DNA of 64,000 nucleotides. It comes from Leptolinea sp964397625 (GTDB lineage Bacteria; Chloroflexota; Anaerolineae; Anaerolineales; Anaerolineaceae). The number at the start of each line of letters is the position of its first letter. Position 1 is the stretch's first letter. Location: the NCBI GenBank assembly GCA_964397625.1, contig CAYNJT010000009.1, positions 14,325 to 78,324 on the forward strand, written 5' to 3'. The notes under the pieces are model-generated. The model had not been told where the DNA came from. It did no database searches and was given only the letters and a program-made list of their open reading frames with translations. Of the stretch, positions 24,193 to 32,459 are shown piece by piece. Made by a program: the position numbers and the translations under genes.

Positions 24193-26742
24193 ATGAACAA
24201 TAAGAGTATATCAAATTTACAGTCTGTTCTTGATTACTGGAATTCCGCAAAAGATATAGCGGAAAATATTCAATTATCAACTGAATTATCTGCTTCACCT
24301 GGAGAATTCTTTCCCATACCTAAAGGCATTCACCCAAAGCTAACTGAGCGTTTGACAAACCTAGGATATGCAAATCTTTATTCACACCAGTATTTAAGCT
24401 ATATTTCGGTAAAAGAGAAACAGAATCTAGTCATTACCACTGGAACAGCCAGCGGGAAGACACTCTGCTATAACCTCCCTGTCATTGATCATATGCTCAA
24501 GGTACCATCTTCCCGGGCTTTATATTTTTTTCCCACAAAAGCTCTAAGCCATGACCAATATGAGAAACTTCAAGAATTCACATGGTTTCCGGAAAGGGAT
24601 ACACAGAACAACATTACGATTAATGTCTATGATGGGGATACTCCTGCTCAAAATCGGCAGGCAATTCGGAAAAATACCCGCATCCTTATTACGAATCCAG
24701 ACATGTTGCACACTGCGATCCTTCCTCACCATACCCTTTGGGAAGAATTTTTTCGCGGTCTGGACTTTGTTGTTATTGATGAAATCCACGCCTATCGCGG
24801 TGTATTTGGGTCTCATGTGGCCAATGTGATCCGCCGGTTAAAACGAATATCCGCTTTTTATGGTTGCAAGCCTCAATTCATCCTGACGTCTGCCACTATT
24901 TCCAATCCTGGAGAACATGGAGAAGCACTAACCGATGAGATTATGAAAGTCATTGACCATGATGGGGCGCCTCATGGGAGAAAGACCACGGTTCTATACA
25001 ATCCTCCCATCATTCATCTGGAGACAGGTATTCGGAAAAGCGCCTCTTCGGAAGTGATCCGACTGGCATCCTCTCTTCTGGACAAAAATATTCAAGTTCT
25101 TATATTTGGGCGCTCACGCCGCGGCGTGGAAATGCTTCTGCGCCAGCTGCGTATCACAAGGAACGATTCTCCATCAAACTATCATGCGTACCGCTCGGGA
25201 TATCTTGCCAAAGACCGTCGAGAGATCGAGAATCGTCTGCGTTCAGGCAAATTACGCGCCGTTGCAGCCACCAACGCACTTGAACTGGGGATTGATATTG
25301 GCGGTGTGGATGCGGTCTTAATGACAGGATATCCCGGCAGTGTATCAGGATTGCGGCAACAGGCTGGACGTGCCGGAAGAAAACAGGACGATTCGATCGC
25401 TGTGCTGGTTGCCACAGCCAATCCCATCGACCAGTACCTTATGAGGCATCCTGATTTTCTGTCAGGAAAATCACCAGAATCTGCGTTGATAGACCCCAAC
25501 CATCCACTTATTCTTCTAGGCCATTTGAAATGCGCAGCTTTTGAATTACCTTTTACAGATCATGAATCTTTTGGTTCTCTGGATATCAGTTTGTTGCATG
25601 AATATCTCGATTTCCTGCAAGAATCTGGTGAGCTCTATCATTCAGGGGAAAAGTATTTTTGGACAGACACAGCATATCCGGCCAGCAGCCTTTCGCTGCG
25701 AAGTTCAGACTCTCGCTCGGTCAACCTGATAACAGGAGGATCAGGGAACCAGAAAACCATTGGGGAGATTGATTATCTCAGCTCCCTTTGGATGGTGCAT
25801 CCCAATGCCATATATTTGCATGAAGGTAATACTTACAATGTAAAGTCACTCGACCTTGAAAAATCAGAGGCCGTCCTCGAACCGGTTGATGAGGATTACT
25901 ATACAGAACCGATCCGAAAGGTAACGTTAAAAAAAATAAATGAACAGGACGCGGAGTATTACCCTGGTTCGAAGATCACCTATGGGGAGATTGAGGTTAC
26001 AACAGAAATTACAGGCTTCAAGAAGATTCTCTGGAATACCCGAGAGGTTCTTTCGGTTGAACCACTCACCCTTCCTCCCAGTACCATGCGGACAACCGCA
26101 TACTGGATGGCATTGAGCGATGAGACTGTCAATCTACTTCGTGAGCAACTGCTTTGGAAAAATGATCCCAATAAATACGGTTCGCAATGGGAAAAGATCC
26201 GGGCTGCGGTTCGCAAGAGGGATCAATTTCGGTGCCAGGTTTGCGGATTACCAGAAACTGACAAGGCTCATCATGTGCATCATAAGACCCCGCTGCGCAG
26301 TTTCTTAAGCCTTGAAGAGGCCAACCGCATGGAAAATTTGATAACCTTGTGTTCCAACTGCCATCAATTGGCAGAAAGCGCTGTGAGAATTCGAAGTGGG
26401 CTGTCCGGTCTGGGTTATGCCATTGGACAATTGGCTCCCCTTTTTTTGATGTGCGATGATTCTGACCTTGGTACTTTAACTGATCCAGTCAGTCAAATTG
26501 CTGAAGGCCACCCTGCTGTCATTGTATACGATCAGGTAAATGCCGGAATCGGGTTAAGCCGTAAATGTTTTGATATGCATCCGCAAATCATGTCCAGCGT
26601 ATATGACCTTGTAGCCAATTGTAGCTGCATGGACGGGTGCCCTTCGTGTGTAGGTCCGGGTGGAGAAAATGGTTCAGGAGGAAAGCCAGAGACTTTGGCC
26701 ATACTAAGTCAGATCTTTAAAAAAGATCAGGTTTCTTTATGA
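24193..26742 (+). CDS. mrfA: MrfA/YprA-type DEAH helicase with HNH domain embedded before the DUF1998 region
   Basis: 849 aa. Superfamily 2 helicase core: Walker A TGTASGKT (83-90), DEIH (196-199), SAT (233-235), QQAGRAGR (389-396). The C-terminus is the MZB/DUF1998 type, with the four-cysteine cluster C810, C812, C816 and C819. Between them, at about 662-728, lies an HNH nuclease signature: CQVC (681-684), HHVHH (693-697), N715 and CSNCH (720-724). MrfA of Bacillus repairs mitomycin C lesions together with MrfB; the neighbour here is MrfB (ATGA overlap). An HNH domain at this place is not part of the standard MrfA description known to me. Confidence 0.88.
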   Translation: MNNKSISNLQSVLDYWNSAKDIAENIQLSTELSASPGEFFPIPKGIHPKLTERLTNLGYANLYSHQYLSYISVKEKQNLVITTGTASGKTLCYNLPVIDHMLKVPSSRALYFFPTKALSHDQYEKLQEFTWFPERDTQNNITINVYDGDTPAQNRQAIRKNTRILITNPDMLHTAILPHHTLWEEFFRGLDFVVIDEIHAYRGVFGSHVANVIRRLKRISAFYGCKPQFILTSATISNPGEHGEALTDEIMKVIDHDGAPHGRKTTVLYNPPIIHLETGIRKSASSEVIRLASSLLDKNIQVLIFGRSRRGVEMLLRQLRITRNDSPSNYHAYRSGYLAKDRREIENRLRSGKLRAVAATNALELGIDIGGVDAVLMTGYPGSVSGLRQQAGRAGRKQDDSIAVLVATANPIDQYLMRHPDFLSGKSPESALIDPNHPLILLGHLKCAAFELPFTDHESFGSLDISLLHEYLDFLQESGELYHSGEKYFWTDTAYPASSLSLRSSDSRSVNLITGGSGNQKTIGEIDYLSSLWMVHPNAIYLHEGNTYNVKSLDLEKSEAVLEPVDEDYYTEPIRKVTLKKINEQDAEYYPGSKITYGEIEVTTEITGFKKILWNTREVLSVEPLTLPPSTMRTTAYWMALSDETVNLLREQLLWKNDPNKYGSQWEKIRAAVRKRDQFRCQVCGLPETDKAHHVHHKTPLRSFLSLEEANRMENLITLCSNCHQLAESAVRIRSGLSGLGYAIGQLAPLFLMCDDSDLGTLTDPVSQIAEGHPAVIVYDQVNAGIGLSRKCFDMHPQIMSSVYDLVANCSCMDGCPSCVGPGGENGSGGKPETLAILSQIFKKDQVSL

Positions 26743-27992
26743 ACGAATCCCTTTCTTCTCGGTTGCGTTCACTTGGAGTAAAAACCGGTCTAAAAGACCT
26801 GTCGGCTCCGCAAATAAAACCACCGGATATAGACAGCCTGGTAAATGGCCACTTTATCGAATCTGAGTTCGGCAGAATATTTTGTGCGGAGACCAGACAG
26901 GGATTATGCTATACGCATGGCGATGTGCCTATGACCGTTTCCCCCATTACCGCCAGGTTCTTGCGCTGGGCTGATTCTGCCGGGGGAATTAACCTGACTG
27001 ATCTATATTCAGTCGCCTTTATAGACACAGAAACCACCGGTCTGGCTGGTGGCACTGGAACCCTTCCATTCATGATCGGGATTGGTCGGTTCACAGAAAA
27101 TGGTTTTATTACATCACAACTCTTTGCCCGCAATCCGGCGGAAGAACGCGCGCAGCTAGACGTCTTTGAGAAAATCATGGCAGGTGTGACGACAATCGTT
27201 TCCTATAACGGCAAAGCCTTTGATGCGCCCATTCTAAATACCCGCTTTACCATGAATGGAATGCCTTCTCCTCTTATTGACCTGACTCACATTGACCTAC
27301 TCCCTCTCTCAAGGAGATTCTGGCGACGCCGGCTTGACAGTCGGGGTTTGAAAGATATTGAATATGAAATTTTGCACTATACGCGCGATCAATTGGATGT
27401 ACCGGGTTGGGAAATCCCCGTTTTATACTTCAACTACCTGCGCACAGGTGATCCCAATCCGCTAGTGGGTGTGTTCTACCATAATGTCATCGATATTGAA
27501 TCCCTTGCCGCTCTCTTTTTGTACTTTAATGATCTATCCGCTGAACCCGGATCGAAAAAACAATTACATCCAATTGATTCTTTTAGCATGGCTGTACAAA
27601 TCGAAACAGCCGGGGAAATAGATGTGGCCGTTGAACTGTATGAACAATTGCTTTTGGAAGAACTTCCAGATTATATTCGGCCTGAACTGCAACTCAGGTA
27701 TGCCCGTATTCTTAAACGCCGTGGTGATTTTACGCGTACTGTAAACGTGTTAAATTCCGGAAGTAATTCGAATGATATTGAGATCATGATTCAACTTGCG
27801 AAAGTTTTGGAACATCAACAGCGCGATTACGCTACCGCCCTGGAGTGGACAATGAACGCGTTGGATGCCCTTCAAAAAACTATATCGTCTGGTTCGTTCC
27901 CTGAGAACCGTTCAAAAATCGAAGACCTTACACGTAGAAGGGACCGATTGAAAAAGAAGATCGCGAAGGAAAATCAACATGACGGAGTATAG
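26739..27992 (+). CDS. mrfB: MrfB/YprB-type DEDD 3'-5' exonuclease with TPR tail
   Basis: 417 aa. RNase H-like exonuclease: IDTETTGLAGGTGT with D96 and E98, SYNGKAFDAPIL with D162, and YHNVIDIESLAAL with H248 and D252, giving a DEDDh-type site. Residues about 290-390 are helical repeats of TPR type (VELYEQLLLEELP, ALEWTMNALDALQ). In Bacillus subtilis MrfB works with the helicase MrfA in UvrABC-independent repair of mitomycin C damage. Starts in the helicase stop (ATGA) and overlaps the following methyltransferase gene by 14 bp. Confidence 0.9.
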   Translation: MNESLSSRLRSLGVKTGLKDLSAPQIKPPDIDSLVNGHFIESEFGRIFCAETRQGLCYTHGDVPMTVSPITARFLRWADSAGGINLTDLYSVAFIDTETTGLAGGTGTLPFMIGIGRFTENGFITSQLFARNPAEERAQLDVFEKIMAGVTTIVSYNGKAFDAPILNTRFTMNGMPSPLIDLTHIDLLPLSRRFWRRRLDSRGLKDIEYEILHYTRDQLDVPGWEIPVLYFNYLRTGDPNPLVGVFYHNVIDIESLAALFLYFNDLSAEPGSKKQLHPIDSFSMAVQIETAGEIDVAVELYEQLLLEELPDYIRPELQLRYARILKRRGDFTRTVNVLNSGSNSNDIEIMIQLAKVLEHQQRDYATALEWTMNALDALQKTISSGSFPENRSKIEDLTRRRDRLKKKIAKENQHDGV

Positions 27993-28569
27993 TTCCAGAA
28001 AAATCGCTGACCGATGGAATAGCCGATTTCTTAAAGACGATCGGTTCAAAGAGGCTCCTGTTCGCCGACTTGTCAGCGATTACTCATTTCTCCTTCCAGA
28101 AACCGGGCTGGCTCTCGAAATCGCCGGTGGTATTGGTAAGACAACAAATTTTTTACAGAATCATGGATTACAGGTTATTGAACTGGATATATCCTTTCAG
28201 GCATTATTGAAAGCAAGGGATATTAACAAGAATGCTTTCCATGTAGTCGCAGATGTTCTAAATGTTCCTCTGTCAGATCGACAATTTATTGTGATATGTA
28301 ATTTCTATTTTCTCGAACGCCGGATATTTCCCCTCATAAAAAAACAACTATTACCCGGCGGAATACTTTTCTTTGAAACCATGCTGTTGGAAATGCAATC
28401 CATTCGCCCTGAAATACCAGACGATCACTTGCTTAACCCTGGAGAATTGAAGGCTGAGTTCGACAATTGGGAAATCATCCATTATTATGAAGGCTGGCTT
28501 GATTCAGACCATGGGCATAAAAAGGCAGTGGGACAAATCATTGCGCGTAAACCAGCTGCTCCGCTATAA
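27979..28569 (+). CDS. Class I SAM-dependent methyltransferase
   Basis: 196 aa. Rossmann motif I reads LALEIAGGIGKTTNFL (Ala in place of the usual first Gly), motif II VIELDISFQALLKAR, and FHVVADVLNVPLSDRQFD-like spacing follows (seen as VVADVLNVPL). Short, with no recognisable substrate domain; YTL/TehB-like small methyltransferases are the nearest form I know. Overlaps mrfB by 14 bp and ends 7 bp before the DUF2007-like gene. Confidence 0.75.
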   Translation: MTEYSSRKIADRWNSRFLKDDRFKEAPVRRLVSDYSFLLPETGLALEIAGGIGKTTNFLQNHGLQVIELDISFQALLKARDINKNAFHVVADVLNVPLSDRQFIVICNFYFLERRIFPLIKKQLLPGGILFFETMLLEMQSIRPEIPDDHLLNPGELKAEFDNWEIIHYYEGWLDSDHGHKKAVGQIIARKPAAPL

Positions 28570-28570
28570 T
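28541..28570 (+). promoter_or_regulatory. Promoter for a possibly leaderless transcript
   Basis: TTGCGC (28541-28546), 18-nt spacer, TATAAT (28565-28570). The next ATG, at 28577, begins 6 nt after the -10, where transcription would start. No Shine-Dalgarno sequence precedes that ATG, which fits leaderless translation. The site lies inside the 3' end of the methyltransferase gene. Confidence 0.45.
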
Positions 28571-28576
28571 TTATAT

Positions 28577-28864
28577 ATGGATAGAAAATGGGTTCAAATA
28601 TATTCCACTTATGGCCGGTTGAACGCCGATATGCTGGTGGATTTTCTTAACGCCAATGGAATTGAAGCGACATCCATTCAGGAAAGCGTTGGAACCACCT
28701 ACGGCCTCACTGTGGGCACACTGGGTGAAGCGATCATTTACGTGCCTGTGGAAAAAAAAGAAGCCACAGAAGAACTACTCCAACAAATGGAAGATGGAAA
28801 GCTTGAATTACCGGATGATTCCACCCCCACAGAACCGGATCAGATAAACCGCAACTCTGATTGA
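28577..28864 (+). CDS. DUF2007-like putative signal-transducing protein
   Basis: 95 aa from the ATG at 28577; the longer frame from 28487 lies inside the methyltransferase gene and before the promoter. The pattern WVQIYSTYGRLNADMLVDFL, EATSIQE and GEAIIYVPVEKKEATEELL matches the short ferredoxin-like DUF2007 domain, whose function is not known. The tail is acidic and Pro-rich. The last 25 bp overlap the convergent aminotransferase gene. Confidence 0.7.
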   Translation: MDRKWVQIYSTYGRLNADMLVDFLNANGIEATSIQESVGTTYGLTVGTLGEAIIYVPVEKKEATEELLQQMEDGKLELPDDSTPTEPDQINRNSD

Positions 28865-29685
28865 AGCCAGCGGTCATATTCGCTTCGTACCAACCGGGTG
28901 ACATCTCCTGGTTTTCCATCTCCCACAGCAATGCCGTTTATCCGAGTGATCGGTAATACGCCTCGACTTGCGCTGGTGATAAAGACCTCGCTGGCGCTTG
29001 AAAGTTCTGTGAATGGATAACCTGAATACCGAATCTTAATCCCCTGGCTCTTTATAACATCCAGAACCACACTGCGAGTGATCCCCGGTAATATTCCTTC
29101 TGACGCGGTCCAGATCTCACCACCACCAAGCACAAAAATATTACTGGACAATCCTTCCAAGAAATTTCCATCTTTTCCGATCATCAAGTATTCATTTATA
29201 GTTGAAGGCTTTGTTTCCCGCAAATGGCGGGTTTGGTCAATGAAACTGGTTGCCTTCGATACCGGGTTTTCACGTTGCAATTCAATTGTTTCAGCGGCTG
29301 CTCCGATAAGATAGAGTGATTCGGGCAGCCCAACAAATGGTTCCGCCATGATATATGTCTCGATGGCATCCTTCTCAAAAGCGCAATGAATTCTGATTCG
29401 GCTATCTGTTTCGGGAAAATGTTTCAGAATCTCCCTGATAGCGGATTGTAAGGAACCGCGATCAACAGCCATGGGTCGGCCTTGAAGTTGAGCGGATCGT
29501 TCGAGACGGTCAAAATGATCTTCCAACCGCAAGGCTTTTTCATGCTGGTATGTTCTAAAGGTCGTGTATATTCCGGCGGAAAACCGATTGCTTCCTTCAT
29601 CCAAATTGGATGCGTTTCCTATTTGGTAAATAGTAAAACCATTATTGACTGCCGTGTATTTCCAAATTTTTACATTATCGTCCAC
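28840..29685 (-). CDS. Class IV PLP aminotransferase / aminodeoxychorismate-lyase family
   Basis: 281 aa, fold type IV. Recognisable marks are RLEDHFDRLERSA, the conserved SSNIF strand after GNFLEG (E of the family's E-x-x-x-SNIF), LPGITR for the phosphate turn, and EVFITSASRGVLPI near the end. The candidate PLP lysine is in SKATSF. The family holds branched-chain and D-amino-acid aminotransferases and 4-amino-4-deoxychorismate lyase; sequence reading does not decide. Last gene of the long minus-strand island, 3 bp after the second mocA. Confidence 0.8.
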   Translation of the reverse strand: MDDNVKIWKYTAVNNGFTIYQIGNASNLDEGSNRFSAGIYTTFRTYQHEKALRLEDHFDRLERSAQLQGRPMAVDRGSLQSAIREILKHFPETDSRIRIHCAFEKDAIETYIMAEPFVGLPESLYLIGAAAETIELQRENPVSKATSFIDQTRHLRETKPSTINEYLMIGKDGNFLEGLSSNIFVLGGGEIWTASEGILPGITRSVVLDVIKSQGIKIRYSGYPFTELSSASEVFITSASRGVLPITRINGIAVGDGKPGDVTRLVRSEYDRWLQSELRFI

Positions 29686-29688
29686 TTG

Positions 29689-30303
29689 TTAGCCATACCG
29701 GGAAATGAGGTTTTGGTAATCCTCCGGGGTATCCATATCTGGAGGCATTTCTTGATCGATATTGATGTATTTAATCTCATCCGCATGCTTATTAATAAAA
29801 GTTCGTATCGTATCCAATTCTTTGTGACTTAAAATTTCTTTAATCAGGTCACTTTTAACCAGCCAGGGATGTCCGCGGTGCATATTGTAACTGGGAATGA
29901 TCAAAGAAGCTAAATTAGTTGAAGCTTCTATCATCAATCGCTGTATTACATAAGTATCAATTATCGGCTGGTCTCCAAGGCAAATAAATATGTAGTCAAT
30001 ACCCTCAGGCAATGCGTGAACTCCAACCTGTAGGGACCTCAACATCTCTGAAGTTTCAGCATCAGGATTTTCGACCAGATGAACACTGCCTGATTTCATT
30101 TCATCAGATATTACCGGTATACGATGGGGATTGATCACAATATATAAGTTTTCAACTCCCGCGGACTGCAACCCTTTGACCACAGCACCCAGAACTGTAG
30201 TTCTTTTCCACGGTAAATTCATCTTGGGTTGGCCCATGCGTGAGGATTTGCCGGCGGCAAGGATAATTGCCGAAAAAATCAAATCTTTGTGATCCTGATT
30301 CAT
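29689..30303 (-). CDS. mocA: MocA-like nucleotidyltransferase
   Basis: 204 aa. N-terminal SAIILAAGKSSRMGQPKMNL is the MocA/MobA-type nucleotide-binding motif and FICLGDQPIID the metal site. MocA transfers CMP to molybdopterin, making the MCD form used by xanthine dehydrogenase-type enzymes. It overlaps the YqeC-MocA fusion by 4 bp and is similar to that fusion's C-terminal half, so the cluster encodes two such domains. Confidence 0.85.
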   Translation of the reverse strand: MNQDHKDLIFSAIILAAGKSSRMGQPKMNLPWKRTTVLGAVVKGLQSAGVENLYIVINPHRIPVISDEMKSGSVHLVENPDAETSEMLRSLQVGVHALPEGIDYIFICLGDQPIIDTYVIQRLMIEASTNLASLIIPSYNMHRGHPWLVKSDLIKEILSHKELDTIRTFINKHADEIKYINIDQEMPPDMDTPEDYQNLISRYG

Positions 30304-31643
30304 TGGATTTCCATCAGGTGTTCATAATCTTCAGGAGTATCCACGTCTAAGAGGATGGATTCATCAAACCATGGTATTGTCTGAATTTGAAAACGCGAGA
30401 AGATTATCCTTCCGCCAACATCACCATGTAAATTGGTCAGTTCGGCGAATGTTCTCCGATCAAATAATACCGGATTTGCTCTCCGACCACCTGATACAGG
30501 AAGAATAATCGGCGCAAGGGTTTTAGCGTGCTCATTTTTCTCGCGAACTAACAGAGATACGGGTATGTGCGGTTGGTCCACAAGCATAAATATCGCAGCG
30601 CCTGTCCGTTTGGGCAGTGATTTTATGCCAACACGTATTGAACAGGATTGGCCTTCATTCCAATCCGAATTGAATAATACTTCTACCGGAAGGTCGGAGA
30701 CAATTGCGCGAATTTTCTCAAATTCATTTCCGGCAATAATATGGATTGGAGAGAGACCGGCTGAAATGGCGTGCAAGGCGCATTGCCGGACAAATGGGAG
30801 ATTTTTCCATAACAAAAGGGCTTTCGGTTGTCCCATCCGTTTCGAATTGCCGGCAGCCAGGATGATACAGGCTATCCTTTCTCTGGCAGCGACAACCCCT
30901 TTCTGGTTACTCTGGATTTCCTCCTTCTCGACATTCGGATCCAGTGCAGTGGTGACAACCGAATCGTAATGTTCCAGGAGTTGTTTTTCGATCATGGGAA
31001 GAGTTTCCGTGTCTTCCAGCGTGTCCAATTGATTGAACAAAACAGTCCTGCGTGCCAGCCTTGGGATGTTTTTCAATCCACCTAGAGGATGAGTCAACAT
31101 TTTAACTATACTGTGCAGAGTGACTGGTTTTCCAATTTCCAACCCTGTAATCGACGAGAATATCTCCGGCCGGTGCACATTCTGGTCATTAAGAATTTTC
31201 CCCACGGCAGATAATCCAACCGAAACCACAACATGGTTAATCCAATCTGGAATGGCAGGCTCATAGGAAGCTGGTGCTTTTAATGGACGGGTTTTGGATC
31301 CATCTGATTCAATGAAAATGGGTACTTCATTTTCATTCACCACTGCAAGCAGATCGTTCCATAAAGATGGGTCGATACCGGATAGTTTGAAATCCTTGTC
31401 CCCAGGGCCTGTGACCACCAATTTCCCGGAAAAATGATCCATATTGCGATTTTGACCGGATACCAAAACCCGCCGATCCGGAAAATCAGTTAGCTGATGC
31501 AATCCTATGTGAGCGGTTGCCGCAATCAACGCTTTACCTGACCATTCCCTGCCCATCTGGATCAATGCGCTGGATTTTCCGCCTGAACCTACCAGGGATA
31601 GTTTTGTTTTTGGATCAATTCGCAAGGCTTCAATGAGTTTCAT
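30300..31643 (-). CDS. YqeC (selenium-dependent hydroxylase maturation) fused to MocA nucleotidyltransferase
   Basis: 447 aa. Residues 1-240 match YqeC, with P-loop VGSGGKSS (18-25), ATAHIGLHQ and FIESDGSKTRPLKAP. Residues about 256-447 are a MocA domain: IILAAGNSKRMGQPKALL, MLVDQPHIP and the end LDVDTPEDYEHL. YqeC belongs to the genes that go with the labile selenium cofactor of molybdenum hydroxylases; its reaction is not established to my knowledge. Fusion to the cytidylyltransferase suggests direct handover of the Mo cofactor. Overlaps the next mocA by 4 bp. Confidence 0.87.
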   Translation of the reverse strand: MKLIEALRIDPKTKLSLVGSGGKSSALIQMGREWSGKALIAATAHIGLHQLTDFPDRRVLVSGQNRNMDHFSGKLVVTGPGDKDFKLSGIDPSLWNDLLAVVNENEVPIFIESDGSKTRPLKAPASYEPAIPDWINHVVVSVGLSAVGKILNDQNVHRPEIFSSITGLEIGKPVTLHSIVKMLTHPLGGLKNIPRLARRTVLFNQLDTLEDTETLPMIEKQLLEHYDSVVTTALDPNVEKEEIQSNQKGVVAARERIACIILAAGNSKRMGQPKALLLWKNLPFVRQCALHAISAGLSPIHIIAGNEFEKIRAIVSDLPVEVLFNSDWNEGQSCSIRVGIKSLPKRTGAAIFMLVDQPHIPVSLLVREKNEHAKTLAPIILPVSGGRRANPVLFDRRTFAELTNLHGDVGGRIIFSRFQIQTIPWFDESILLDVDTPEDYEHLMEIQ

Positions 31644-31646
31644 TGT

Positions 31647-32453
31647 TCACGAGCCTAATTTCGCTCTAAAATCCGGATTCGAGAGAATGGCTTCCAGTAC
31701 TCCGCCTCCAATGGAGAGCGCTTTATCTGAAACAAAACTACAAAGCAATGGATCACAACGAGGATCTATATCACCTACCTTTAAACCAGTCGAAACTGTT
31801 AAACCTTCATGCAGTAATCCTCGCACGACACCGCGGAAAGGAGCTTTGATCGGTGTCTTATTAACGACAGCAACCACTTCTTCTTTTTCAACAATTTCTC
31901 CGATCCTGGTTTTGGCCAAAAATATGCCATCTTCCGGTGATCGCAGAACGCGTTCATTGTCGTAACCTTCCACCTTATCAGGAATACCGTTATCTGTTTC
32001 AGCCGCTCCATTCCAATAAACGCGGCCAAGGAACGGGCCGCGTTTCGTTTCAATGACACAATCACAGTTTTCTCCGGGGAAAAAACCTGGACCAATACCT
32101 ATTTTTAATAGAAACCCATCCCCAATTGAATTTGCTTTTTGTTTCAACATTCGCCCATCAATAAGAATTGGTATGTTTGCCTTCGAGCAAATTTCCAGAT
32201 TGGGATCAACGATTATTGAAATCTTACCGTCAGTATGGCACTTTTCAAAATCCTCACAACATTGAACCAGTTTCCCTTCAATCTCTTCAATGATCGTTGA
32301 TTTTGTATAAACAGCTTCTGCAAATGAAACAAATCTTCTGACGGAAAGAGGTTGTTCAATTTCTGTAATGATAACCTTAATTCCCGAACGGTGAAGACGC
32401 ACGGCAATTCCACTTGCCAGGTCCCCTCCTCCCCGAATCAATGCCATTAACAT
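31647..32453 (-). CDS. yqeB: YqeB / EF2563 family selenium-dependent molybdenum hydroxylase system protein
   Basis: 268 aa. Begins ALIRGGGDLASGIAVRLHRSG, the Rossmann-like signature of the YqeB family, and later has GPGFFPGENCDCVIETKRG, SPEDGIF and IKAPFRGVVRGLLHEG. The gene occurs with yqeC and Mo hydroxylases in genomes using selenium as a labile hydroxylase cofactor (comparative genomics; biochemical role unclear). It lies 6 bp from the Mo-binding subunit gene and 3 bp from yqeC-mocA. Confidence 0.88.
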   Translation of the reverse strand: MLMALIRGGGDLASGIAVRLHRSGIKVIITEIEQPLSVRRFVSFAEAVYTKSTIIEEIEGKLVQCCEDFEKCHTDGKISIIVDPNLEICSKANIPILIDGRMLKQKANSIGDGFLLKIGIGPGFFPGENCDCVIETKRGPFLGRVYWNGAAETDNGIPDKVEGYDNERVLRSPEDGIFLAKTRIGEIVEKEEVVAVVNKTPIKAPFRGVVRGLLHEGLTVSTGLKVGDIDPRCDPLLCSFVSDKALSIGGGVLEAILSNPDFRAKLGS

Positions 32454-32459
32454 GCCGAT

